This document shows positions 33,790-48,045 of a stretch of DNA of 64,000 nt, piece after piece; the first letter of the stretch is position 1; the number at the start of each line of letters is the position of its first letter. The position numbers and the translations under genes are program-made. The notes beneath the pieces were generated by a model that worked only from the letters and a program-made list of their open reading frames with translations, was not told the origin of the DNA and made no database searches. The DNA comes from Guillardia theta CCMP2712 (Eukaryota > Cryptophyceae > Pyrenomonadales > Geminigeraceae). The DNA lies in assembly GCF_000315625.1 (NCBI RefSeq), contig NW_005434663.1, positions 91,337 through 155,336 on the forward strand. Direction: 5' to 3'.

Positions 33790-36700
33790 ATGGCCATCAG
33801 CGTCTTGAAGAAGATGTCAAGGCGAAAAAATATGTCGGACAATGCTCTAGTGATTGATAAGCGTCATTTATGGCTATCAAAGAAGATAGCAAACGCACTC
33901 CAAGTAGATGATGTCGACCATGTTGAAAAGCAAGTCTCGAATCCATCCACATTGAAGACTGTGAACATGTTCTTTCAAGCCAATGGATACAGGTATTTTG
34001 TGATCCTGCTGTCATTTACATTCTCAATTTCCTTTGTCAGGACTATCTTTTGCTGCTTCAACCAGCATCAAAACGAGTTGATGGTAACAAATGAGCTTGC
34101 TGATTTACAAAGCGTGCAAAACGAGAAGGTGTTGTATTTCCTCAGAAATATAGAGGACAATGTCGCAGTATCATCAGAATGCAATAAGGACATATCATTT
34201 GGGCTGTTTGGGAGCCATTCAATCAAGAACCTCAATGTCATGATACAGGAAGTATACGTCCCTTTGTTAGAGGCAAATCTGTTGAGAGGACACAGAGACA
34301 ACACAGATAATTTCAGAAATCAGCTTTCAAGATTCTCTATGTCTTTACTTGACCTGGTCCAGACGATTGACTCAAGGGTGAGGTTGGAAAAGCCAGGCGA
34401 GGAATTACTTTCTCGGCTCTCTACTCAACTGATGGATGCTCCAAACAACTCGGAAATGAAGATACAAATACAACATCGACTTCAACATCTCCTTGGACAT
34501 TGGTATAACTCAGCCAAGAAGGTTTTGCATTACGGACAAGAAGATTTGAATGATGACAAAGAGTCAGGACCGGATTCAACCCTCAAGTAAGATTTTCACC
34601 ACTCGTTGTCTCCTCGTTTCTGAAGCATGATCGAACAGGTTTTGGAGGGAGCGCCTGGCCCGCCTTAACGCATTGCACGAACAACTAGAAGCAGACGATT
34701 CTCAAAAGATATTGAAAGCATTCAAAGACTTTGATAGCGAGGCAGGAAACAAATGGGATGACTTATTCGTCGAGCTCCGCGAATCAATACAAGAATCTCA
34801 CGAGAATGTGCGGCATCTGACTAGTCTCAACAGAAATTTCGAAGTTTTGTACTCTGGAAATCCTGCAAAGATTGTTGAAGAGCTCCCGTCTATGTTTTCA
34901 AAGATCAAGATGGTGCGTGTCATGTCGAAGTATCTGCAGAGTGGTCAGAGTATGACGGCTCTCTTCGTAAGAGTGACAAATCAGATGATACGTCGCTGTA
35001 AGGAGTACATACAGATGAATGGAGTGCTATGGAAGAATGATTCAAAAACGATATTTCACAGAATCCAGGAATGTCTTAACCTCAATCGTCATTACCAAAT
35101 TCAATTTAGAGCAGCCAAACGCGAAAAAGCAGGTGCGATGAAAGAGCTGCCATTCTCATTCAACGAATCTTTAATATTCGCCAAGTATGAAAGATTTGCA
35201 TTGCGCTTAGAAAAACTTTTAGAACTCTTCTCTATTCATGACATGTTTACTTTCCTGTCGACACAAAGCTTGTCGGGACTTGGCCCAGTATGTGACCAAT
35301 ACTTCGCTGCAGTGAATATTATTAAGAGCCGTCACGTTGATCTAATGGATTTTTTTGACCAAACTTTTGATCGCGACTTCACCTATTTTAAAGAGGTACG
35401 ATTCTGTTTCTTAATTGTTTATCGTTGAAATTTCTTCAGATTGTTGAGGATTTGGAGGAAGGGCTGAGGGGAATTATTGAAGATGACTTCAAAGAAGCAG
35501 AAACAACTGAACAATCCTTAGAAATTCTCTCAAAGCATAAAGCCTTGATGAGACGGCAATCTCTGAAACCTTTTTTGAATCAAAAGCTGATGGAGATCTT
35601 CATCAACTTTTCTCAGGATCTAGATATCGTCACTGAAAGGTATGAATCACAAAAATATGAACCACCTATGCCTCGAAATTTTCCTCCAGTCACAGGCAGA
35701 ATTGTGTGGGCAAGACAAATGTTGAAGTTAATTGAAATTCCTATGCAAAAATTCCAAGAAAACAACGCACTCATGATTACAAAAGAGTCAAAAGCAATAA
35801 TTCGGAAATATAACAAAATCGCCAAAGTCTTGATGGAGTATGAAATCGTACTTGAACGTTCCTGGTTACAATCGGTTGAGACTATACACAACTGTTTGCA
35901 AGTAGCAGTCATTGCTTATGACGAATCGAATGGTGACTGTTTTGCGAACTTCGACTCAAACATATTTTTGGTTCTACGAGAAGCCAAATTCATGAAGATG
36001 CTTGGTCTAAAAGTGCCTCGGGACATACACGAACTTATTCAACGGGAGTGGTTCCTTAAAATATCTCTTGAAAAGCTTCAATTTGCCCTAAGTGATTACC
36101 GTTCTCTTAAGAAAATGATAAGCTCAATCTGGAGCGGAATATTTTATGGGCACTTGTCCCGAATTGAACAACTTCTAAGTCGAGGAAAGACTGAGATAAA
36201 GTGGACAAATTTGGGGCTGGACTCGTATATATTGTCGATTCAAGACTACTTGAATTACTTTATGGTTGTGTTTAGAAAAGCCAAGGACATTTATGAAAAC
36301 AGAATTCTGAGAAATTTGAAATTCATAACAACAATTCAGTTGGTTGATATGCCAAAGGAAATAACAAGTGTCAGTGCATTTATCACGAAAGAACAAGAAA
36401 TGATAAAAGAAAGAGTCAATTTCATTGATCAACGATGCTTAGAAATAGAGATCGCGATATTCGACATTCTTGACATGATTCGTTACACTGTACAGAATGA
36501 TGAAACTTTTACCAAAAAGTCGGAACAACAATTCTTTGAGGATGTGTGGGAAATGGCGTATCATGCTATATTAGTCTGTGTCAAGACATCTTTTCATAAT
36601 CTGAAGACAAGAATACGTGGGACTTTGAAAGATCATGTGCTCGGCGAGATGAATCCCATATTCATGGTCAACTTAGAACTGATTCCTCCTCGACTACAGA

Positions 36701-39700
36701 TAACGCCTGACCTGGCCACAATGCAACAGGCTGTGAATCGCATTGCTATGCATATGTTGAAATCAATCAAAATTTCTCCTTGGAGAATTTTTCTTGAGAA
36801 AGACGCTCAAAGGTCAGTCCGAGTGTACAAACTTCTTGAAAAAACATGATTGAATGCTGATTGTTCTTGTTTCAGGTATTCTATTTCAACACGAATTTTA
36901 AAAAGTATTGAGATTGTACGGTTGGTATTGATATTGACAGGTAGCATAGAGAGGGTCAACATATCAATTCAAAGATACCTTGATTCATATCATGAGTTCG
37001 ATTACATTTGGAATAAGGACAAACGGTCAGATCTATTAGAATTCTTGAGCACTGATCCAACGGTTGATGATTACATCCAGAGATTGCATGATTTTGATCT
37101 GCTCATCCAACGCATTTCAAACATTCAGAAAGCTTCGTTTTTCGGACCAATATGTGTTTCAAACGTGAAGATGATTCAGAAAGTTGTGGGTATCGTTCGG
37201 GACTGGAAGTTCTTGTACACCAAACAATTATTTTTGTCAGCTGAAGAAGACTTCAATGTGAACATGGAGTGGATTATTGACATGAACTCTAGATTGAAAA
37301 CTCGAATTCGTGATCTAGACGAAGTTGTGTTGGCTCGGGACACTCTGTCAGAAATACACAAGGTTGAAGCTGATTTCGAACAGGTTCTCATTTCCATAGA
37401 TTCCAGGTGTAGGGTTGCTGTTGAATTCGGTTACATCTCTGAAAAAAATCTGGATTTGCACACGAACATCAAGAATGCCTGGAATGAGTTGCTAGTGAAT
37501 GCAAGGAAGACGTCTGACAGACTAAAACATACACAGCAAAATTTCAAGATTGATCTGCGAATTGCTATGAACAGTTTCATGAATGAGATTCGTGCTTTGC
37601 AGCAAGAGTACAAAGCAGCAGGGCCTTCAAATAAAGATTTGTCTCCGGAAGTTGCCCTTGAGAGAATTGCAAGGTTCCAAAAGCAGTTTGATGAGAAGCT
37701 GAAAAAATTGAATAGCTTGCATCAAGGTCAGGAACTATTTGGGCTTGAAAAGACAAAGTTCTCAGAATTCGAAGGAATTCGCAAAGAATTTGCCAAACTC
37801 TGCCAATTCTTTGCTTTATATTCTGCTGGAATCGACACTGTCGAGGGATTCAAGAATTTAAGGTGGACAAAAGTGTCTTCACGTCTTGGTCAAGTAGAAG
37901 AACGACTAAAGGACATTGAAAGAGATCTCCATCTACACTTTCCAACCTTCTCTGACTATAGAGCATTTCAGAATTTGGAAAGCGAGCTCCAATTGACATC
38001 TCAGCTTTTACCTCTGATCAAAATGCTCCAAACATCATTTTTCTTACCCAGACACTGGCAGCAACTGACAATGAGAATGAACATCTCTTTAGATTTCAAA
38101 TCTTCCAACTTTATTGTAAAAGATGTTTTCGAGACGAACATCCTTGATTACACCAATATTGTTGAAGATATATACGCCTTAGCAGAGCAAGAATGCAGTG
38201 TTGAGAAGCAGATCAAAGAGCTGTATAAATTATGGGAGGAGTCCTCTGTTCCATTTGAAAAGTCATCGAACTCCAACCAAGTAATGATAAGAGTCAATGC
38301 AGCTCAACATCTAATTGAACAATTTGAAGAAGCAATAATTACCCTACAATCTTTCATGAGAAAATCGAAGCAGTTTATCACTGAAATCAACGACTTGATG
38401 GGAAAATTTTCTTCTTTCATCGACCTTGTTGATTCATGGCTTGGAATTCAGCATGTCTGGTGGAATGTTAAAGTGGCATTTTCTGCAGATGGAGTGAAAA
38501 AGCAACTCCCACCAGAAGCGAAAAACTTTTTCCCCATAGACGCAGCCTATTTGAAAATAATGGATGAATGCTTCAATTTGAAATATGTTCCTCTCATTAA
38601 TTCTCGCTCAGAGGGATTCAAGTCTCAATTTTCTTCTTTGAAGACAGAATTTGAGTCCTGTCAGAAGTTTTTGGCGGGATATTTGAATCAGAAAAGACAA
38701 GATTTCCCTCGTCTTTACTTGTTGTCAGATTCTTTACTGCTTGAAGGGATGTCGTCGATAAGAGATATCAACAATGTCCAAAAAGGAGCGGTTTTCACAA
38801 TTTTTGATAATATTGCATTGTTTCATTTTTCCAATTCCGGTCTAGGAGATATTGTCAGTATTGAATCACGTGAAGGAGAGGTATTGGAGTTTGAAACGCA
38901 AGTTTCGTCCAAGAACAGCATCGAGACAGTTCTGTGCCATGTGGAAATTGCAATCAAAGATTGTCTCAAGAAGTTGATGAAGGAGACAATGATCCTTGAC
39001 CCGGAAGCGTTTGACTGGATCCTTGACGTGCCCTGTCAGATTGGAATTCTGTGGTTTCAAATCACCTGGACATCTTTGGTCGAAGCCAAAGTTTCGAGTG
39101 ATTTGGACGGTAAAGGGCTTGGAAACACTGTCAGTGGATACATATCCAAGTGGCAAATAGGAGTTTCTTCTCTATTTCAACATGATCTGACAGCTGCGGA
39201 ATATCTCAAGGTGCAATCAACCTTGACGATTCTCTTTGGATTAAGAGACACAACCACAGAGCTTCTGAACAGGAAACTGAGAAGCAGCCAGGAATTTGAT
39301 TGGCAAAAGCAGCTGAAATATCGATATGCTGCTGAAGAAAACCAGTCCTACATGGAAGTGATGGGGAGAAACATGAACTATGAGTATGAGTTCTCAGGTT
39401 GTAAACCAAGATTAGTTCAGCATCCGAATAGCAATCGCTTCTTCACATTTGCCATGTATACATTCATGAATGTGAATTACGTTCTTGTGAAAGGAGACAT
39501 TGAAACTGAAAAGAATCAGACAATACATGAACTTTCCAGGATGGTAGGAAGGTTTACTGTCAGTTTCGAATGCCTTTCAGACCACAACTTGAATTTCCTA
39601 TCAAACATTTTGAATGCTGTCTCAAAATCAACGTGCTGGGCGTATTTCAAATCTATGGACAGGATTTCCCCTTCGTTGTTATCCGTTCTAACAACTCAAC

Positions 39701-42700
39701 TTATACAGTTGGTGGAATTGCAGCGGGCTAAACCTAATTGTCAACATGCATGTTTGTTTGCAAGTTTAGACCATTCGACGACATCTGCAAAGTATCTCAG
39801 GATATTCCCGTCAAATTTAAGGTCGATGTTTAGAACCGTGAGCCTGCAGGGTATTGAAATTGGAACCTTTGTTGAAACCAAGCTTCGAGTTGCTGGTTTC
39901 TTTTATTCCAAGGACATAGCAATGAAGTTTGCCTATCTGGAGAAATTAGTTCAAACTATGACGTTTACCATCAATCCAGCAGTACTGAGTTTGAGGAAAA
40001 TAGCGATGATCATCGATTCTTCCATCAACGAGAAAGGTAACAATCCGGATTTCGATGAGTTCTCATCAATTTCGAACAACATTGCGAGGGTTGTTTCTGT
40101 TCAAGTCAGTCCAGAAGCATTCAGAGAATTTGAAATATTTCTGTTTGAAATATTTCAACGCGGAGCTCATGATAGAAGCTCCCAGCTCACCAACAATTAT
40201 TTCAAGGCCTCAGAATTGGAAGCTGTCTTGCTGAAAACATGTGAGATTACAGAGCTCTTGCCTAAAACATCTCAAATCTATGACTACTGCGATTCACATC
40301 CACAAACAATGTTGCTTGGAAGCTCTGGGACTGGCAAGACTTACTCCATGAATGCACTCATATCCGCGCTTGCAAGCATAGACGAGAAACATAAAGCTGT
40401 ATATTTGAATCCTGCAAGCCTCAGCAACGAAATCATCTTCGGAAGGCACAAGGGAGGTGGTGAGTGGGCCGAAGGATTGTTTTCACTTATTGTGAAGAAG
40501 TTTCTGAAATATGAAGATAGAAATTTATGGGTAATTTTTGATGGTCCTTTCAATCCAGAATTCTTTGATCATTTTGCGAACAAGCATTATGTGCAGATAT
40601 CGAATGGAGACATCTTTCCAGTGAAGAATGACGTCAGGATCATCTTTGAAACTTGTGATTCTGAACACCTGTCACCATCCGTCTTGTCTCGTCTTCCGCT
40701 GGTTTACTTCGGTTCAAACTTGATCACATCGAAGTCGTTGATTTCTCTTCATTTTAAGAAGAACGACTTCATTGGCTTTGAAAAGCTCTTGTATTACACT
40801 GAGAAAATCTTCCTTCCATGCTCAGAATTCTTTGACAGGACAAGTAAATCTCCACAAAAATTACAGCAGTCAATACATTGCCACATCTTTTGCAATTTGT
40901 TGCTTTCAGTCCTGAAAAGTTTGATGAAAATGGGAAACAATGTGACCGACGCCATGATCGAGAGAATTGTTGTTTACAGCACTCTTTGGACGTATCTTCC
41001 GATTTCTGATGATACCGACAAAATGAAGTTGGAACGCAAGATCAGAGAGCTGTGTCCGATATCACCCTCAGGTCGCAAGGGTTCCACGGAATCTACCATG
41101 TTGGAATTCGTTCTTCACGAAAAACCAGAGCATTTTGCAACGAAATGGGTGCCAGCATCTCAGTTGGTGGATGCCGATTACTTCCCATATGAATATGACA
41201 CGTTGCAATTTGATGTCTTGGACGTCCCGACAAGTGAAAGCCTGGCCGTCAGTTACGTCAGCAGTTTCCTTTGCCACTGCGGTCTGGCAATGGTGATAGC
41301 TGGGCCTTCAAGAGTCGGTAAGAGTGCCATCGCTGAGCGATGCTTGAACTTCAACTCATCCCTTGGCAAACATGTCGGCAGCACACGGCTCTGCACAACC
41401 TCAAATTCAACTCATCTAGAAGACATGTTGGTCCTCATACACTCCAAGAACAGCCAAAAGTACAGAAACTTGCACGAGAGCTCATTATACTTTCTGATAG
41501 ATGACATCAACATTCCTCGGTCGGACAAGTTCGGTCAAAGTGCATCCATGGAATGCCTCAAGGTATTGCTGGAGCGTAATGGTAATTACAGTTATCAAAA
41601 ACTGGGGGATTTTCATGATGTAACTGGGACAACATTTGTGGCTACAGCAATGCTCCTTTCACATGATTGTATCATTCCCCCTCGACTGCAAAAATACTGT
41701 CTGCAAGTTATCCTTTCAGAGCCATCATCAGAGAAATTTCGCATGATATTTGAGCATTTGTGTAGAAAAGCCACCCAAAACAAATTTAGTTGGATATGGG
41801 ATGTGAAGACTGCAATACATGCTTGTGCAGGCGCTGCTGCGGAGTTACTATCCAGTTTACGTGAGACGATGATGAGCAGTCAAAGCTCTTCTTACTTAAG
41901 GTTCGATATGAGCAATGGCTTCAAGATTTTTCAAAGGTTCTTAGGAATCATTCTTCGATCAGACTCTGTTTCTGTGGCAAGAGATATTGCTTCCCTCTTT
42001 GCCTACGAGTGCAGCCGTGAGCTTAGAGATCAAATGGCAGAACGCAACAGAGTGATCTTTGATAACTTCTTGGACCGAGCAGTCGCTCTTGTCCTCAACT
42101 CAAGTCGTCGGTCTGATTCTGGTCGAGCGGAGGCGATTGAACATGCGTACTGGTTACATAATGTTAAGCTTTCGAATGATCCATCGATGACCAGCCATGA
42201 ATGGACTGTGAGCGCAATCGAGAATCTCATTCCTGCCTCACGTGACCCACAGATCAACCGATATGTGCAGGATCTGTTCCATGCGTACAAGCAAGCTTGT
42301 GCTCAAGACTCGAATGAGTATCTCGATTTAGACTTCGTCGACTCCTTTCCCAAGAACCTTATATGCATTCATCGCGCGCTCACCATGGACATGGGCAACC
42401 TGGTTGTAGTCGGGAGACCCAGTATTGGCATCCAGCTGTTCGTACGAATGGCATCATTTGTCGTATCCGCACAGATTGTGAATATGCAGGTGAAATCTGA
42501 GGCAACCGCTTTGAGTGTATTGATGAAAATGAAAGCTGGTGTAAGAATGGCAGGATTCTTGAATAAGAAGATTATTTTTCAAATCACGCTAGATATTGAC
42601 AGACATGGTATTACTTTGGTGGAAGACATTTTTTCGAAAATCAAGACAGTTGATTTCCAATCTCTCTTTTCGGATCAAGAATTTGAGACAGAGTTTCTTT

Positions 42701-45700
42701 CCATCACAAAGAATCACACTGACAAATCGATCATCGAGACCAAAGAATCATTTCATCATCAAGTGCTACGGAATGTTCATTTTATTATCATCATCCCGAA
42801 TCCCCTATCGAAGTTTTCACTCGTTTGTGAAAGCATCCCATCATCGTTCACTATCCTTCTGTGGGACACAGGTGCCAAATCTCCAGTGGAACAGTACGCA
42901 AAGGCTATCACAAAAGAATTGATTTTTGACATAGAAGCTCATGCTGCTGAAAGCATGGTCGATGTGAAGCAAGAAGTTATCAAGAGAATACAAGAAGAGG
43001 AGAACAGGTCTTCAAACTCCAACGCGATTGAAATATGGGACAAAGTAGACATTGAGAATGCTGTACAAGAAGCAATTGATATCCAAACAGAGTCTATCAA
43101 CAATTTGAAAACACGAATCAAGGCAACAATACCTAAGTTTATGGTTGAAATTCATTCTATTATGATTGAACATTCTCAAAAATTGAATGATGAATTCAAT
43201 TTGAAGTCAGATTTTTCCATGTACAATTTTCAAAAATTTTGCAAATCGTTTAAGCAACATTACTTGCAGTCGTACAAAAAGTTGTATGCTAGACAGTTAA
43301 TGCTCAAAGATGCCGTACAAAAATTGATCAGTTGTGAAAACGACATCGAAAAATCGCAGATGAAAAACGTGCATGGCAATGAAATCCTGCAATCAAATAC
43401 CGAGGATTGCGAAGCGATCATGAAGGATATTCAGATGAATACGACATTGTTGGCTCGATATCAGACAGAGTTTGAAAATTTAGAAACATGGTCGCGCTCG
43501 CTCAATTCTGAGTTAGTTCAAGCAAAGAGCAAGCAAGATGTATATCAACGAGTACATGATGAATTGAAGGAAATCCTTTTAAGCCAGACAGAATCAATTG
43601 ACAGAGACTTTCTTGAAAACCTTTCAAACAATGATGAGGTACCTTTGGAGGTAAGACAGGTTTTCGATCTTTTCCTCATACTTTTCCTAAGGCCGTTGAA
43701 TAAGATTGAAATATTCGAACAAAATGGTGTCCTGTACAGAAGTGCGAATTGGAGGGAAACTGTTCAGGTTCTAAAAACTCCGAGGAGGCTTCTGAAGACC
43801 TTGAAGAAAATTGATATCAGAGGGTTTAACGCTGAACAGCACGAATTGATCAGCGCCTACATTGAGAGCGATTCATTACTTCAGCAGGTTCAAAAGAGTA
43901 CTTATTCCTCGCAGTTGCAACCGATATGGAATCTTTTCCAAAGTTTGCATGCCAGGTTTCAAGAGCTCAACCAAAACAAGATTGGACATGAACAATGTCT
44001 CAAGAAAGAGAAAATCTACGTATCGACTAACAATCAAATTGCTGAAATCAAAGACAAAATTTCTAGAGCTCAAGAACAGATCAGAATTCTACGACAAGCA
44101 TATGATGTTGCAGTTGAAAAGAGACAGACCATGAATTATGAAAACGAGCGCAAGCAAAACGATATTACAACAGCAGTGGATCTCATAAATGGTATTCGAG
44201 TTCAACAAAAACGTTGGTCATTGGAAATTTCGGAACATGAATTTGAAATCGGCAAAATAGCGGGCGATTGCTGCATTGCCGTCGCATTTCAGACGTACTG
44301 CAGTGGTTTCGATGCGGAGACAAGGAATGAAATCTTCAGGAGACGTCTGGTGAATGTCTGCAAAGATCTCGGCATCTCCATCACTTTGCCTGTGAACCCA
44401 TTGAACGGGCTCGTGACCGACCATGACATCTTGCAGTGGAGGCGGCAGGGACTCTACCCGGAGGATAGTTGTAGCGATGGAATCTTCTTCATCTGGCGAA
44501 GCAAACTGTGGCCTCTCTTCTACGACCCCTGCGACGTGGTAACGGGGTGGATCCGAGGGGTGAGCGAGGCTACTGCCGGAGAGTTGAAGTTGTTCCATGC
44601 CCGGGACGACAACCTCCTCGTGAAGACAAAAGAGTGCATGAAGTTTGGTATCCCTGCTCTCATCCAGGACTTCGACCCTGAAACTGCTCAAGAGTTTCAG
44701 TCAGTCACCTATGAAAATTTTATTCATTCTGTCCAAGAGACCACAGACAGCGGACCGCAACCAACCTTTTTTGTTTACATGCGTACTTCTGAATTTGACT
44801 TCCAGAGGTATAGCGAAGAATTTCTCAGCACCATCACTGTTGTGAATTGTGCTCCTTCCGAAAGAATGTTAGAGATGAAAATTTTAAGTTCTGTCCTGTT
44901 GATTGAAGACAGCTACATCGAAAAAGAAAGAATGTCGACGTTGTCAAAAGAGCTGCAGGTAAACCTGCAAGTCAAAGACATTCATCAGAGTCTCCTAAAG
45001 TCTTTATGCACCATGCAAGGAAATATCTGGGATTCACATCAAAAATTGCAAGAAATTCAAAGTCTAAAATTTGACTTGCAAAACACAATCAAGGAACGAA
45101 ATGAGTTGAAACGTAAATGGAGTGCGGTATCCAGCAACACGGAGCCACATCTTCCGGTAGTAAATTTAGCTAAGCAAGTTATCAAGGCCTTGTCCTACAT
45201 GAAAAAGCTCGACTCGCTGTATTTCATCTCATTCCAACGCTTTGTTCATATCCTCGGTTCAATCATCAATTCTTTCAAAACTCTCATGGAGCTTCCCAAA
45301 CATTCAGAGGTGAACAAAATATCATTCTTTGAATTTGAGATGTATCGAACGTTTGGAGAGACCTATGAACCATCCCACAAGTATGTCTGGTTGTTGTTGT
45401 TTGCCATGTTCAACGACTCAGAACTAGAGAATCATCATGCGTTTTACGTCGAATTGATAGGATCAAAACCCCTGGATGCAACTTCAAAGCATCAAAATGA
45501 GTTGCAGTTGGAACGACTCAAGAATTTGCAAATTTTCAGTGTTGAACAGGTTTCTGGAATGCTGCACTTGATGGAGAGTTCGCAAACGTTTAAAACGGTG
45601 TTAGAGGATATTGAAACAAATGAAACTGATTGGGTGAAATGGCTCCAAAGTGATACGCCAGAAATGCTCATTTCTAGCAATCATAGAATCAAAATGATTC

Positions 45701-47586
45701 GATTTGAAAAGCTTTTGTTGGTGAGATTTTTGAGGTTTGATAGATTTCAACAAGCAGTCAGCAAGTATTGTAAGGCAGTGGTTCATTTCGACATAGATCA
45801 GCCAATTGTACTTGATCCTGAGAGCTGCTACAAGATGTCAAACATTCAAATGCCTGTGCTCTTGTTGATCGATGAAGGTTCCAACACCTGGTCCCTGCTC
45901 CACAACATGGCTCGTCGGAAGAAGATCCCGATACGAACAGTCTCCATGGGAGAAGGTCAGAGAGACATTGCGCAGAAGTATCTGATATCAGGACCTTCCT
46001 CAGGCATATGGTTGATCCTTGAGAACGTCAACCATGACATCACTTTTCTCCACAGCATTCCATCGATCATCCAGAAATCAGAATCGTCGGCAGATACCTT
46101 TCGACTGTTCATCACTTGCCCACTGAAAGTGAATCTGCCTCGCAATCTGGTCGAGATCTCTCTGGTGAAATGTGCGATAGAACCAAGAAGCTTCAAGGAG
46201 AAGTTGTACGCGACCATCACTTGGGTCTCACAAGAGTTGTTGGATATTGACAAGGAGATGGAACTGAAGTATGTTCTGCTCTCCACCTGCATACTGCACG
46301 CAATTGCGAGGGTTCGATCCAAGTATCGAGCCATTGGTTGGTGCTCGGCCTATTCTCTGAATCAATCTGATTTCACATCCAGCATCCTTCAAATCAATCA
46401 AATCGTTCTGGACTCGATTGAGCACAACATGCACGGCAGGAGGATGATTCCATGGAGCCTTCTGAAATCTTTCATCCTAGAATTGTTGTTTGGTGCTGAA
46501 GTCGTGGGCGCAACAGATAGAACGATGATGGAGATCATCGCAAGCAGGTGTCTTTCCTCGAGGATATTCTTACCAGAGTTCGAGTTCGCTCCAATATTAA
46601 GTTTGAGTCAAGGACAAGACGCGGCTGCAATTTTGCAATCATTCAGGGCGGTGACAGGATATGACGACATGTCAGTAATAGATGTCGAATCATGGGCAGA
46701 AAACGAGTTCTGCTCCAACTCAAGCAAAGAATTGGTTGCAAACTTGCAAGATCTTTTGAGCATTGAACAAAGAGGTCAGCCTTCTTATGAAGACGACAGT
46801 ATGCTCCCGCAGTTGGAGTTTTTGGAAGACAAGCTATTCTTTCAAAATTGGAATAACTTTGATTTTGATAGGTACTTGCAACACTTTGAGAGTAAACAAA
46901 AATCTCTCAAGGCTATCATCATGCAAGAAAGATTCATTATCAATCAAATGTTTGAGAGGCTTGATGTACAGATTACAGCTTTGAAACAAAAGATAGCGAC
47001 TGGGTCAAAGTTAAGTGCTCATGACAGAGAGGTTGTCAAGCTCATTCAAAGAGGCAAGATGCCGTGGGGGAATCCATGGCAAATTGAGTCCATTGCTAAG
47101 CTCTCAGCCCATTTAAATCATCATACAGAGCAAATGATCGAGTTGACCAAACGAAAACACTTTGGAAGAATCTGGATCTCGGGATTTTCAAATCCAACTT
47201 CAGTGGTCATGCATGCATTCTTTGAAGTATGTAAGAGGAAGAATCTTTCTTTCGATAGCTCCTCTATCTGCTTCGAGTTTTCTTGGGAGCATCTTTCTGT
47301 GCAAGATGATATCATAATTGATGGACTCATGATTCAAGGAGCTAGTTGGAACTCTAGAGCAGGTAAGCTTGTCAAGAAAGAGAGCGAAGATGTACTTGAA
47401 AGCATACCCTCCGTCTTACTTGCAGTAGAGACCAAGTCTTCATGGGAAGGCATGATGTTTGCTACCCCATGCTATGTCTGTCCCTCCAGGAAGGATGACA
47501 ACTTGCTCTTCTCGGTCTACCTCCCGACTGATCTTCCTCCGCAACGCCTTCAACTCAGCAGCTGTAGTTTATTCTTGCGTGACTGA
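33790..47586 (+). CDS. dynein heavy chain with degenerate AAA1 ATPase site
   Basis: Five exons (33790-33992, 34041-34586, 34639-35395, 35440-36812, 36876-47586) sum to 13,590 nt, 4,529 residues, full length for a dynein heavy chain. Order: N-terminal tail, linker (WLGIQHVWW near residue 1481), six AAA modules, coiled-coil stalk (about 3095-3408) with microtubule-binding tip, AAA5 (WRRQGLYPEDSC, 3481), AAA6 (VSMGEGQRD) and the C-terminal domain to the last residue. AAA2 keeps GSSGTGKT (2108) and WVIFDGP; AAA3 keeps GPSRVGKS (2436) and FLIDDINIP. AAA4 has GRPSIGIQ (2806), not a P-loop. AAA1, the main motor site, reads GDIETEKN (1833-1840) for GPAGTGKT and YFKSMDR (1883-1889) for CFDEFNR, so nucleotide hydrolysis there should be lost. 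The last exon of 10.7 kb lacks visible introns. Likely axonemal and non-motile or regulatory; vertebrate DNHD1-like chains are a comparison to test. Confidence 0.95.
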
Positions 47587-48045
47587 ATGAACGAACGTCG
47601 ACCTCCTCCTGCTTGCTCGAGCATCATAGCATGCAGCTTATTCATGTCGACCTCATTCACTTTGCGAGTGCTCTTATCGTTTTGCCTCCTAGATTCCTGT
47701 TATCCATGTCATCTTGTTCTCTTTCAAGCTTGTATGTTGTATCTTTATCGCCTTCTCTTCTTTTTCCTGCTCATCTTGCTCTCTTCTCATCTTGCTCTCT
47801 TCTTGTGTTGCCGTCTTCGTTTCGTCATGTTCGCAATCTTCGCGCGATCATCGCATCTGCAAAACCTGTTTACCATTACTCCAGTACCCCACCCAATGAT
47901 TTACTGGGACTTGAGGGGTCCCATTTAATCCAGGGGTCCGATCCTCCGATTTTCGACTCTTGGAATGGGGCGCCATGTCCGAGGACAGGGAGGATGAGGG
48001 AGAGGGCCGGGGAATGGCTGGAGCCTGAGGCTGTCAGGAGGTGAG
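47587..48045. other. intergenic, pyrimidine-rich, short tandem duplication
   Basis: No gene. The first 300 bases are C/T-rich and include a duplicated CTCATCTTGCTCTCTT word at about 47770-47805; the last 150 include ACCCC and GGGGTCC words resembling a fragment of the G-rich tracts. Presumably the 3' end of the dynein gene and the promoter of the next gene. Confidence 0.5.

Noticed and set aside
47587-48044. Plus-strand frames between dynein and the secreted protein
   Set aside because: C/T-rich sequence with duplicated words; no start context, domain or splice support.
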